A stretch of DNA of 64,000 bases, taken from the NCBI GenBank assembly GCA_000507305.1, contig DF239116.1, positions 6,182 through 70,181 of the forward strand, in the 5' to 3' direction. The notes beneath the pieces were generated by a model. That model was not told the origin of the DNA. It made no database searches and saw only the letters and a program-made list of their open reading frames with translations. A program made the position numbers and the translations under genes. Each line of letters starts with the position of its first letter. Position 1 is the first letter of the stretch. This stretch comes from Breviolum minutum Mf 1.05b.01. Its lineage: Eukaryota > Sar > Dinophyceae > Suessiales > Symbiodiniaceae. This document shows positions 45,395-57,147 of this stretch, in pieces.

Positions 45395-45740
45395 GGTGTG
45401 AAACGTGTATGGCTGTGAACCGTGAAGAGAGAGTGTTGTTGTTTTCTACATGGAAGATGATGGACTTGTTTCACCTGAGTTTCACACTTGCAGTGATAGT
45501 CGTAGTTTCCGAGTAGGTATAACGTTCTGTAGGCTCGCGTGTTTTGTAGGGAGAAGTGCCATTGTGTGGTTTGTTCGTTCTTGCTGTTGTTGGTGGGTTG
45601 GGTGTTTTGCTTTGCTTTTGTGTTGTTTCTCTGTTGCTGTTTGCTGTCTCTTAAAGGACAACTCACAAGGTGTTGTGTTGTTGACGTCAAAATTGAATGT
45701 CTTCTTACGAGCATATCCTTGAGATCAGATATGGCGTGCG
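45395..45740 (+). repeat. GT-tract repeat, plus copy 3 (degenerate)
   Basis: GTTTCACCTGAGTTTCAC, GT-rich tract at 45575-45650, then about 90 bases; only a weak A run (TTTTAAAACG) at the end. Confidence 0.4.
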
Positions 45741-45844
45741 TGTTTTAAAACGATCCAAAACCATGATTCGTTGCCTGGAACTTCTTTAAACTTTCATTTG
45801 CGTCATTCAGTTTTGCAAGTCTTGCATAGATGTTGTGTTTGGCT

Positions 45845-45893
45845 GCGTTAGCGCCCCTCAACCTACTTGTACCGGGCGTTAGCGCCCCTCAAC
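45845..45893. repeat. Direct repeat GCGTTAGCGCCCCTCAACCT x2
   Basis: Two exact 20-base copies separated by about 10 bases (ACTTGTACCGG). Confidence 0.9.
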
Positions 45894-45899
45894 CTGGGA

Positions 45900-47040
45900 A
45901 TGGCCCACTTCATCACTTGTTTGTTGAATAATATCATCAGTCCTTTGGACTTTGTCATTTTATCATCCCGGCGGTGGGATGGTAGTTTGATAAATATGGT
46001 GCGGATCAGACCCATTTTGTTCACTGTATAGACCCTTTCTGAACATGGTCATTGTAAAGCTTGATTTGACATGAATTTGGCTCAAAATTGAAGAGGGTTG
46101 CCGCGTTGCTCAGCTGGTATACCACATAATCAAGTATTGTTTGTTGCAGGTAACATCTTCAATGGCTGTATGTTGAAAATAATCTGTAGCCTCAGAAAAA
46201 TTCCATTCAGAAAACACATAACACGTGGTTGGTTCACATGAAACTTGGCTAAGCGGCGCGGCACTTTGGCAAGGTATTTCCATGACTATCAACGTTGCTG
46301 TCAGCCAGGTGGGGTTTGGCAGGGTCATGGTTGGTTGCTTCACACTTGATGTCAGGCAAGTTGAGATGGAACAATTTTACCAAGTTCAAAGATCAGTTCT
46401 AAAGGTGACTCCCCAGACCTCATGCTGGCCTTGCTTCGCCGTTACAGTTGCTAGACGGTGCGGTATTGGTAATTTGCGGAAGTCACATGTTTTCACGCTT
46501 GTTTTCTGGACACAGGACTTGTTGGACGCTTGAGGATAGAATCGTTGCATAGAGTACGGGACATTTCTCGAGAATGCCGATGACAGCACCGAAAGAAATT
46601 CCTACTACATTAATTTGTTTTCACAATAAACATCTTCGTTTGCTATGTCACGTTGTTGAAAGATCCCTATACGCGTCCCTACAGGCTTACAGTGTGTAGG
46701 TGAAAATAATGATGGTTTAGCACCCTTGTGACTTGGTATTTGTGATGCATCCATTTTGATGCCGGCCAGCCATTTGGCTTGACTTGTATGTTGGATGGCG
46801 GATCGGGTAGTTGATGTTTTTTCAGACCCATAACTTGGAGTTTGATGGCATCGACTTGGACGATAGCCAAGGTAGCCTGGGATTTGAAAACGTTGGCATT
46901 GGCATTTCAAAAACTTTTCAATCGGTTTTCAGCAAGTCATTTTGGGTTTGATGCAAAACTGCGCAAATTGGTTGGGGCAAGCATAGATGCCAAAAACACA
47001 AATTCGCACCTGACCCTGTGAAACATGTGATGTTGATGAT
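45900..47040. other. Spacer before the plus-strand gene block
   Basis: No supported gene. It contains AATTTGGCTCAAA near 46076, a weak spliced-leader-like string. Confidence 0.3.
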
Positions 47041-47049
47041 TTGAAGTTC

Positions 47050-48920
47050 AACCTGCGAGGTTGGCATCTTGTTGGTGGCTGTGGCATTCACACTCACTTG
47101 GATATTCTGCTGTCAATTTGGCTTTACTCAACAGTTTCCATTTGATGCGGTTGGACCAGTGCTGCAAGTGGTGCAGACTATCGCACTGGACAGTGGGCTT
47201 TTGCATGGTCCTGCCAACACGATCTTAGCTGCACAGCGTGCGGTTGAGGCAGGCGCACTTGCTCTAAATGTGGATGTGGTGCTGGCTCAAGGTGTGCGGG
47301 TGAAACAGGCAGATGTGAGATGTGGGGATGTGCACAGAACCCCCCTTCAAACGTGAGAAGTTTCGAGAACGTCACGGTGTTTTGATGGGAAGAGGCTCGG
47401 GTGTTCCCTGATCCTTTTGGAAATGAGAGGTGATCGCCTGGTGGCGGCCCACAATGCTACGCACTGGCTGCCCATGGGAGGCTTTCCAACCTTTTCCTGT
47501 GGAAGTCTATCCTCTTGCCAGCTGAAGGACTTAGACTCTCGGGAATGGTGCCAGGTGGGTTGTTTGATTTGGGGCAGGTCTTGTGTTCTCCCCAAATAGA
47601 GAGGTCTAACTGCAGGTACAGAAAGGGTGGCCTTTGACCAAGAGTCGCTATTGGAGCCTGGGGACTAAAGCTAGCTGGTGGGCCGGACTGAGGAACGGGA
47701 ACTCTCGCCGTCATGCCAGTACTTCAAGCACTTCTACCTACTGTCAGGCGGATACAGGATGCATGATTGATCATTTGTGTTTGACAAGGGTCCCCACAAA
47801 GCATCTGTTTTACAGGAGTTCAATACGTTTCCATCAAACTATGAAGGAGAAGGATTCATTTTAGGGTGCCCTCTCACCAAACAACCATTTTGCAACAGTC
47901 TTGAAACATCTTGCCACTGCACCGTGCCTTTGTTGCTATTTTCTTCACAACACCGTTGTGGAAGACGTTTCGTCCCACAGGTGTTCCAGCAGAGTCCTTG
48001 GAGACCTTAAAACCCTGCGGTCCACAACCCCTGAACTTTGTGGAGGAATTCTTGGAACACTTTCCGGAGACACTTTGGTCCAGATTTGGCACGGGTCCAT
48101 CCAGATGATAGTTGTGGTTGAAACGGACTTCCCTTCAACATTCCTGCCTTGGACTTTCCATGGTTTTGTTCCCAGTGATAGGGCATCTGCGTCCCGTGAA
48201 AAATGGACGGGAGCCAGCATTCAATGGAATTCTGCTCAAATCCTTCCTTGTTTTTTTGGGACAGGGTGCATGACGCTAAATTGCATTTTTTGGTTGAGAT
48301 GCCTGAATTGGCCCACCTTTGCTGAATATTTTTTGTTGATGTCTTCCTTTTTTTTCACACTTTTCCTTCAATGCCCACTTCAGGATGCCCATTACCTTTG
48401 ATTTGAAAGCAGAGACCACCTTGGAGCAGCGCCGCTTGATTGCGAGCTTGCACCAGATGTTGACGGCGTCCTATCCACATCGGCCCAAGAACCTCACGAC
48501 GCTGCGGCTTTTCGTGCCGTCAGAAATGGTCTCAGAAGCCTTGAACGCTGGGCCATGGGTGTCTTGGCAGGAGAAAAGCGATCACGGATGTAGATATATC
48601 GGCATGATGATTTTTATGATGGCCTGCATTGGATCTCGATGGAGACATATACAAGTATGCACATGTAGTCATATATATATATATACACATAAAAATGATA
48701 TGATGGATTTTCATGGCAAGAAAGCACGCTGCACCGTGCTGTGAGGATTGGTCTCGCTTTCGCCTTGCGGTGGGAATTCCCATGGGAAGGGCCGTGCAAA
48801 ACGATGCCATGAAAGTCTTGCCACGCTTGCCGAAGGTGGCCATAGATGAGTTGGCTGCGGTGTATGTGGGGCCTGAGCAACTACAGGAGAGAGATGGAAG
48901 GTGCATCGTGTTTAAGATAA
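47050..48920 (+). CDS. GDPD-like (glycerophosphodiester phosphodiesterase family) gene, several exons
   Basis: GDPD enzymes hydrolyse glycerophosphodiesters in a TIM barrel. Exon 47050-47340: a hydrophobic start (LLVAVAFTLTWIF), then LLHGPANTILAAQRAVEAGA, LALNVDVVLAQGVRV, in the place of the family's H-R-G...E-N-T...G-A-x-x-I-E-x-D-V-x-x-T-x-D-G-V. Exon 47434-47533: DRLVAAHNATHWLPMGG, then LSSCQLKDLDSREW, in the place of H-D-x-T...L-x-x-L-D. Exon from 47622: GTERVAFDQESLLEPGD. Exon near 47980-48100: LNFVEEFLEHFPETLW. Exon 48383-48570, after CACTTCAG: MPITFDLKAETTLEQRR, in the place of the E-x-K strand. A further piece at 48745-48905 (AVGIPMGRAVQNDAMKVLPR) may belong. Key acidic residues are replaced (E-N-T to A-N-T, E-x-D to N-V-D, H-D to H-N), so catalysis is doubtful. 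Exon ends are approximate; the initiator ATG was not located. Confidence 0.55.
48672..48692. repeat. (AT)n microsatellite
   Basis: A short run of alternating A and T inside an intron-like stretch. Confidence 0.8.
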
Positions 48921-49189
48921 AATATGCCGTAAGAAACAAAATTCACATATTTTCTTTCATTAACCAACGACACTTGATTTCAAAAATAAACATTTCATGT
49001 AAGAACATACTATTATAGTCTGATTAGAGAATTTGGAAAGTAGGCCATAGGTCAAATGAAGGATTTTGATGTTTTGCCATGCTCCTGTTGAAGTGCGTCA
49101 GAAAGATGGCCTTCGCCATGGAGGCCTCAACCTGTCCAGGAGACGAGGAGAATTCCGGCGCACTTGCGCAGGCAAAGCGCGAAGCTGCC

Positions 49190-52100
49190 ATGGGTTTGTG
49201 ATCTTGGGCTTCAGGAAGCAGAATCCGAGTTTTTACCCCTGCACCAGATGATGGAGGAATGCCTTCACCATGGGGTTTCCGTGATTCATACCGGACGGGT
49301 GGGGGCAGTGGCCAACTTTTTGAACAGCACCAAGTTCAATCAAAGCTCTCAAAAAGAAAGTCCTGAATTGAGTCGTGGCAAACCTTCGATGACCATCATC
49401 AGCCAGAGAAACTCTGAAGACTCCATCCATCTTTGGTCTTCATCTGGCCAGTTGGACACTGGAAGCGTTTGGACTCGATGTGCTGGAAAACTGGCTACAG
49501 CCTTGCTGGTTCAGCGCTTGGTGGAATTGAGGTTGCTACCTGGCTTGGATGAACCGATTGTGGAGTTTTTGCAACTCAGTGGCAAACATTTTCCAACTTG
49601 GAAGGAACATCCAGTGATGAAGAATCTGACCTTGCGCCACGTCATGGCCGGTGTGGGAGGTGCCTTCGGTTGACCAGCAGGATCACTGTTTCTAGATGTT
49701 TTTTAAGGTGCCAAACCAGTGACCACCTTACTCTTTACCATACTTTACCACTGTTTTTAGAGTGGAAAGCAGGTCTACCTTGGGTTTGGAGGTCACAAAA
49801 AAACCCTCCGCAGGTCTACCTAAATGGCGATGGCTACCAGACTGGGTGACTCAAAAAGTACGCTCTGCGCTGGAACTGGCTGAACGGTCCTTAAGCTTTG
49901 TGAATAGCTCCTTTCCTCTAGGCGCCGGGGGATCTCAAAAATTTGGGACCATACCCATCGAATTTGAAAGATCTACTTGGGCAGAAGCACTTGGGGTTAT
50001 AGATGTTCCAGTTCCCAATTTTTTTTTCCCCAGATAGCGATAGCTATAGGGGTTCTTACTTCCAATAGGGGGGGAGGGCGACGAACCACTTTGGCGGATT
50101 GGACGTGGCAGCAGGGTGCCATTGCAGGGTGCAGTGGACGTGGTGCCATTCCTAGGGACCATTGCAAGGTGCTATTGTAGTGTGCTATGGTTGGGGGGCA
50201 TGGTGACGGCCAACTTTGGGGGAGTGGACGTGGTACCATTGCTGGGTGCCCAGTGTGCTATGGTGGGGGTAGGGGAGGCTGACAACCAACTTTGGTGGAG
50301 CGGACGTGGTGCCATAGGTGGCCATTGCAGGGTGCCATTCTAGTGTGCTATGGTTGGGGGAGGGGTGACGACCAATTTTGGGAGAGTGGACGTGGTGCCA
50401 TTGCTGGGTGCCATTGCGGGAGTGGACGTGGTGTCATTGCAGGGTGCCATTGTAGTGTGCTATGGTTGGGGGGGAGGGTGACGACCAACTTTGGAGGAGT
50501 GGACGTGGTGCCATTGCTGGGTGCCAATCTCTGTTTCATATTTTCTTTCTATATTCAGGGCCACCAATTTCACCCAGACACCCAAGAAAACAACAATGAA
50601 TGTTGTTTTGAGCTTCTTGCAGACGTTACACTGTTCTCTACTCTACATTGATAAAACAAAAATTGTTTTTTGCTATCTGGGGTCTATGCTGGTATAATTT
50701 TTTTTTTTCGGGGTCACTTCTGAAAGGTTGAAGATGCTTTTTGGAATTCTATGGAATGATACGGTGGAACCCCAACATTCGACAAGATCATCAAACAGCC
50801 CCAACTGTTTTGAGGTCAGAGATTCATCTACTCCAACATGCAGTGGGCAGTGGTTGAGCTGGCAGTCCAACGTGCCACTTCCTTGGATTGGCCGACCGCA
50901 GCCCAGAAGTTTTTGTTTCACCCCTTGGGCCTTTCGGAGAACACCTATTACCGATCCGAAGACAAGCCTGCATGTCACCAAACCCGGCACAGCAGCATCT
51001 TCGAGGCTCATTCGGAAAATTTATGAACAGTTTGTGGTAGACATGGCGGATTTGCTGAAAGGAATCATGCAATCATGCAGCACCCATCAACACCCGTTCC
51101 CCAGTTCCCCGCCTCGAAAAAACGAATCCAAGGAGCGCAACTTGCGAGCTGGAATCGGTCTCTGCTCCACTGCGGAGGACCTCTTTTTGTTGGGCATTAC
51201 GTTGAGGCGCTTGTGCAAGCATTGTTTCCTCTCAGAAGCAGGTATGCGCGAGGTGCGGTGCCCTAAACATGTTTGTGGCATCAAGCAGGTTTGAAGGGTG
51301 CCATAAAGCGTAGAGAGTCTTCGCATCGATGATTCTTTGCAAATTTCAAGTTTCAAGCATTTTTTGTTTTCACCCATGTTTGGGATGACTTACCTAAATT
51401 ACTACACAGTTGAAACCACCAACCAGTTTCATATTGATGGTGGAGGAACTTTTGTGTGGTTTCCATTATCCTGACTTGTGTAGGATTGACTCACTCAGGT
51501 AGTCTCCGTACATTTGTTGCATTCATCATCCAAGTTGTTTGAAAGACTGTGGAAGGAAGAGAGCTAACGCCCATCAGCCATGCTTCAAAGGATTTAGCTG
51601 TTGCAACATGTGAGGGTATTCTTCCATCAGCATGCTAAAGCATCAGATCTCCAGTCGTAGCACCAGGTTGCCATGGACCAGTTGGCCACCAACTTTCCTT
51701 CTGCTGTCAAGAGCTTCCTGAACCGTGCACCCGCAACGGACTTCGCAGCCAACGGACTGGCACTGGCGGGCCGTGGACACTTGGTGCTGCATTGGCTTTG
51801 TGGTGTGTTTTGACTGGAAAACTGCTAGGCCAAATATACATGTTCAACACACCACACTTCAGAATTTACGAAGCGCCAGCCACACCAGCTGACATGTGCA
51901 ACTGAGCCGAACTCATGCCTTGAGTCAAAGGTTCAATTGAGTGGTTTCAGATACCACCAGACTTGTGGTCAATGTTTTTTGGAACAGGTCGGTGCCCAGA
52001 CATCATAAACCGATCACAGCAGATCGTCCACCTTTGGCGGTTTGAGCTCTAAATTGCTAAAATCCATCTCAACCTTATATAAATTGCTCAGTCATAATGG

Positions 52101-52770
52101 GATGATGACGGAGTCAGGGTGACTGGCTTGCACAGCTCATGTCATTACCTTGGCAAATACCAGTTTCATTGGCAAACTGCCACTAGTCGACTGCCCTTTA
52201 CATCGGCAAGATAACCTTCACTTTTTACTTTTTGCAAGCTCAAGGACTCTGATTGTTTGGGAAATGATGACCACCCGCAAGCGATGTTAAAGGTCTAAAA
52301 TCATTCATAGAAGGAAGCCCATGGCCCCAGCCGATTTTCCCTGGATTTTCTGGAACTGAGCTGACAAAACCCAAACTCCAACCATTTTTTGCTTTTGCAA
52401 GGCTGTGTGTGCCCTTTGACAGGGACCAAGAAACAAACAATTCCTTTGTTTTTCCCCCCGATGAGAGCGAGGATTTGCTGGATACCATTTGAGTGGCGGC
52501 TGGCTGCTAGCCCACGGTGGTGCCGAAGGTTATCTGGGGCAGAATGTGCTGGTGCAAACCGAGCAGAATGGAAGCACCAGCCACAACAGCCAAGTGTTGA
52601 CCACCTTCATCTCCACTGTTGAGATGCCCAAAGACATGGTAGCATTGGCCAAAGACACCCTCAGCAGTTTCATGGAGTCTCACGGAGCGCCCAAGGTGAC
52701 GTCTGTGGAAGCATCCAGCACATCAACCCCATCCGACCACGACCAAAAGTCCGTGAGCGGATGGCAGCCA
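49190..52770 (+). CDS. Beta-lactamase-like serine hydrolase gene, multi-exon
   Basis: The PF00144-type fold (class C beta-lactamase, LACTB-like) is spread over several exons. 49190-49673: MMEECLHHGVSVIHTGRVGA (start of the domain), then SVWTRCAGKLATALLVQRLV, LRLLPGLDEPIVEFL and NLTLRHVMAGVGGAFG. 50822-51000, after GAGGTCAG: FIYSNMQWAVVELAVQRATS and KFLFHPLGLSENTYY. 51117-51215: RAGIGLCSTAEDLFLLG. Possible 51670-51785: ATNFPSAVKSFLNRAPATDF. 52470 onward: RGFAGYHLSGGWLLAHGGAE, then GYLGQNVLVQTEQNG. The YSN motif and the HGG motif are kept, but the nucleophile motif S-x-x-K reads C-A-G-K. After STAEDLF the next frame over (VGHYVEALVQALFPLRSR) looks coding, so a one-base shift at the TTTTT run near 51183 is possible. 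The C-terminal end is unclear; the frame stays open to 53167. The intron at 49700-50720 holds a minisatellite. Confidence 0.65.
50090..50530. repeat. G-rich minisatellite in an intron
   Basis: Repeats of GTGGACGTGGTGCCATTGC(T/A)GGGTGCC alternating with TAGTGTGCTATGGTTGGGGG and TGACGACCAACTTTGG; about eight copies of the first block and four of the second. Confidence 0.85.
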
Positions 52771-53169
52771 TGCAACGAAGTGGAACATCGAATACCGCCT
52801 CATGACTGTCACTTGCCTTTTCCAAACGTGTTTCACAATAAAGTACTGGGAGCGATGGCTGAGACACTCTATGCTTGCCGTGGTTTTGCGTTCCAGCATC
52901 GTGAGATGAACAAGATGAACGACCAAGTGGTGCAGCCCAAGCAATGTGGTGCTACTTTTCAGAGTTTCCGCCGCTGGGCGTCAAGGAACTATACACTGCA
53001 CATCACTGAAAACTATCTCAATCTGAGTAGCTCTCAAAAGTTGGAAGTGTCAGACAGGATGTGGATTTGTCTTGATGGAGGTTTTTCAAAATTCAAACTT
53101 CAAGGTACCTATAGACATTGTTTAAATAGATGGGTTTCATTGGTCCTTTATTTTCCTAAGAGTGATTGA

Positions 53170-55587
53170 GGTCCCCCTTGTGGTTTGTGGGGTGTATCTG
53201 TGTACGATTCCTTTCCCCTGTTGCCAATGGGAAAGGGGGCCTGGTGCTATCGAGGAAGTGGACCTGAGCTGGAAGCCTCCTGTGCTGCAAAGACTGAAAT
53301 CACGACCAGGTCTGAAGTTACTGAAATCACTGACCACGTTAAGAAGTGCCTCTCGAAGATTTCTCAGAACCAATCGAGCCGTCAACAATGCTCCATGATG
53401 TCCTCCTGCGCCTCCGCGTGGAACCTGGTCAGTCGATTAGGTGACAGCAGGCAATTCAGTGACTGGGCTCTAAAGAGAGGTTCTTCTTTTCGCCTTTTGA
53501 CCACTTTGTACTGAGATGTAGCTGTAGGGCTAGCCTTCCGAGATACCAATCCATACCATCCCGGATCGTGGTCTGCAGGTAAAGTCTTGCCAGACATCAT
53601 TTGGAGACTGCAAAAGTTGCTGATCGCTTCTCCACAAAAGGAAGATATTGTACCTCAGCCACATGAGAGACAGATCTTGAGTCAGGATCTTCGGAAACAT
53701 ACCACCAGAACCTGAGAAATGACCATCTTCAACAAACCCAACATCTTCAGACCACCAGTTTTTAGTGGAACCGTGTGATTCAAATGGGGATACCTTGGTC
53801 CTACTATCCATTTCCAAACGGAAGTGCCCACGTTTGAGGTGGGGCCATTCAACCTTACAACGTCGGGGGTTTTTGTTGGTCCATCAAGTTGGACTTTGAG
53901 GGCACAGAAACCCCGAAGGCTTGGAAGGCTTTGTATATTTTAGCAGCCGGTGTATGAGGGCTACCTTTCAACTCATGTGATGCGTATCACCGGGATGTTT
54001 TTTTTTGATAATCTTTTCCATGACCTGCAACGCGCAACCCCGGCGGGAGCACTGAGGCTGGTCTTCCCACATGCCTTCGCTATCCCTTGGACCGGGCACG
54101 TCTCTGTGGTGGCATGAAGCCCTATCATGCTCAGGCCGCCGGGGGTGGGATCCTGTTGACCTGGAACTTGCTGGTTTTTATGCTGTGCACATGACTAGAA
54201 AGCTGCCAGAACTCGGAGTCTTTAGTATCCAAGAATTCTGTATGGAAAGATATCAAGAGGTTTGCCTGAGTGCTGAAAGATCAATGCTGAGTGACTGAGC
54301 CTAAACCGCGGGGGCCCTTCTTGCTCCTCTGTTTGTCAAAGATTGACGTGCATACGCGGGTATACGGTATATCTGTACATTGTACACATGACAAGACATG
54401 ATCGGACCGGATATGACATGAAATGGCATTGTACTTCATCTTATTCCGTCCCATATATATGTTGCACGATATCATAACATAGCCTGGTGTGCCGCCATTT
54501 GACAGGGAGTGCACAACATTGCAGTGTAGAGCACGGCATGGCATCACGTAACATTGAAAAGTGTCAGATTAAGGTAAAATTGCGCAAAACGCTGCACATT
54601 GAAATCCGAACTTAACATGTGACGGCATCACAGCACGGAAAATTGACATAGCATTAAGCACCAACCAACGCGGTTGCGTGAATTGTAAATGTCAAATTCT
54701 GTTATTGTATCTAGCAGAATTGTGATTGGATTTACAATCATAACGGTGCACATCGCACCATATCTATAGCATTTTATTGCAACTTGGCACAGCCTTTTAC
54801 TTCAACATAATGCAAAAACAGGATATGGCGTTCAACGCTATGAAAGTAAATCGCGCTACCCACTTAAATAAGAGAATTCACACAAAATGACCAGCACATG
54901 ATTGTCCATTCTACTTGAAGTGGATTGGAAAGCAACAGCTTGTCAAACAAAGGGAAGCTGCCATTCTGTTTCGTTGTCATCACCATGGTATTCAGCGAGA
55001 AATAGCAGCTGCGCAGGGCTGGTCCACAAACACACACGCCGCAACATCACACAGTTTTGCATAGCATAGCGCACTAGCACAAATAACACATGAGCAACAT
55101 GACATCATGTCGGAGACAGTGCAAAGCGTCGCAACGTTGACATCGTGGTTAACAAAACTTCGCAGCCACATGCAACCTGAACATGATGGATTGGGGGGAA
55201 TAGAATTATTTTTCATTCAATATCAATTGCGCCTAAAGTCCTCCTGCTTTGGCCTTTTACCATTGTGTTTTTTAAGCCTGAACCAATGTGTATGAAAAAG
55301 CAGTGAGACACCAGGACTTTTCGAAGTACGGGTCCAATAAACATCCAATACCGAACTTGCATATTTTTGTCCCAGGAAAATTGGAGCTGGGATGGTCAGG
55401 CAAGACCTTGAGATTTAGATAAGAGCAGGAAAACATTTGGGCAACAAGGTTGCAACCCACTTGCTGGCAATACGTGAATTGTCGTGCTGTAAAGACTTCA
55501 ACCACACAGCCTCCCAAAAAACGTCGTTGAAATTTGACATCAAGCTTTTGGTCCAAAAAAAAAATCAGCAACATCCCGGGTTGCCAG
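53170..55587. other. Mostly non-coding; one candidate plus-strand exon
   Basis: 53966-54118 is open after an AG/G acceptor and reads PFNSCDAYHRDVFFDNLFHD, LQRATPAGALRLVFPHAFAI, PWTGHVSVVA, which has coding character; the family is unknown. 53230-53510 is open in two plus frames but undecided. 54300-55500 shows no gene and is AT-rich. Confidence 0.3.
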
Positions 55588-56208
55588 GTGAAGTACCTTG
55601 AGCAGATGTACCCAGACCTGCGGAATATGTGGTACCATGAGCACCAAGCTTTGATTGACTTCACTCCCTATGTGCCGCTACCTGCCACCGGGGTGGTGAT
55701 TGATACCCACCTCAAGGCCAAGAAAGGCAAGACCATCTTGATTGTGGCTGGAGCCAACAAATTCTGCAGAGCACCCAAATACCTCATGGAGATGTACAGC
55801 CCATACTTTTCCTTTGATAAGATCTTTCTCTTTGATGGACATGAGATTGATGGCCTACCAGAAAATGTCACTGAAGCAAAGATCTCAGTGCAGACGCGTT
55901 GGATGAGCATAGCCACCAGAGACGAATCAGACCTCATCGCGTTGCTTCCCAGTATGGTGAGGGAAGAAGATTTTGTGGTTCTCATGTGGGATACCGACCT
56001 TGCAGCAGCGGAAGAGACCTTGGAATGGGGTTTCATGGCAGATCTTCTATCACAAACGCATAGTCTCGTGGATGAGCTTTTTGTGGAAATGCACTTTACT
56101 TATCCGCGGATTAATTGGATCTATGACCAACATGTGCCGCGAGAGGCCTTCGAACTCCTGTCGCAGTTGCGGCACACCTGCGGCTTTGCGGTCCATGCCT
56201 GGCCCTGA
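55588..56208 (+). CDS. Terminal exon of an unidentified protein (possibly DUF7870/methyltransferase-like)
   Basis: An open frame of 206 codons from a TTGCCAG acceptor at 55588 (VKYLEQMYPDLRNMWYHEH) to TGA at 56208. It has an alternating strand/helix pattern: VVIDTHLKAKKGKTILIVAG, FDKIFLFDGHEIDGLP, EDFVVLMWDTDLAAAEETLE, then SLVDELFVEMHFTYPRINW and a C-terminal FELLSQLRHTCGFAVHAWP. This resembles a Rossmann-like domain, and the DELF-x-E-x-H...L-x-x-L-R...G-x-x-V-H-x-W ending recalls plant and algal DUF7870-type proteins; I am not certain. 5' exons must exist upstream. It ends about 300 bases before the tandem module and is not part of it. Confidence 0.55.
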   Translation: MKYLEQMYPDLRNMWYHEHQALIDFTPYVPLPATGVVIDTHLKAKKGKTILIVAGANKFCRAPKYLMEMYSPYFSFDKIFLFDGHEIDGLPENVTEAKISVQTRWMSIATRDESDLIALLPSMVREEDFVVLMWDTDLAAAEETLEWGFMADLLSQTHSLVDELFVEMHFTYPRINWIYDQHVPREAFELLSQLRHTCGFAVHAWP

Positions 56209-57147
56209 GCATGCCATGGGCATGGCATGTTTTCGGTGAACCCACGGCGGAGACCGCGCCGTAGATGATTTTTCGGACTATAATAACTGATCCCTGAACC
56301 ACTGGGATCGGATAGAAGACAGAATTCAGCCCAATTTCAGCAGAGTTCAACCTCTGCGTGCTCTTTGGAAGAGGCATTTGCTTCCTGGAGGTACAAAGCT
56401 GGCCGACAGTGGAGCATGATTAAAGTTAAGACAAAATCAATACTTGATACTTTACACCTATCATTGGAGAGTTGTGGCTTAAGACCCCATGATAGACATG
56501 CAGGATTCTAAGATCATTTAAGGTTCCAGCAACTTCTGAACAGCTTGAGAAATGGGTGATTTATCAGTGTGATACTCCAGATTTTTTTGGACTGTGCTGC
56601 ATTCCATTGCAATCTTCTATACATTGTTCGCAGTAATCCAAGTAGCTGGTTCTCAAAAAAACCATAGCCAGAGCGGTGTGTTGATTTCACCACGGGCATG
56701 ATTTGCTGTGACCAGCCACGTCGCAAGGCACAAAAGCGCTGGTGTTTGTTTGCCAGAGAAGTCTGGTGGCAAGAGATGATACTAGAATCTAGAAGACTCT
56801 TAATTAGATATCTAGAAGACTCTTAATTAGATATGATTTTTCTGTATTCCATTATGATTCTATATTTTTAAAGTATATGTCTATATATAGATGTGTGCAG
56901 TACATGATTAAAACCTAAGAAGTCACTTTTGTTGTCAGCTCTGTTACACAAGTCTTTGTGACTCTCTTGAGTGAGGTGCTAAAGTGTTCCAGAGCGCTAA
57001 GATTGCGATTTTGATTCTTCGGATATTATGTATAATGACATCCTGCAGTTGTGGTTTGAGGCGTAGCGGCGTGGTTCGTTTCATCCCTGTTTGGGAGTGT
57101 GAGGAATCAATTTCAGACTTAGGTCATGTTGATCTAGTGATCTAACA

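Noticed and set aside
46072-46086. AATTTGGCTCAAA, similar to the leader
   Set aside because: Only 10 bases match, the final G is missing and no ORF follows directly.
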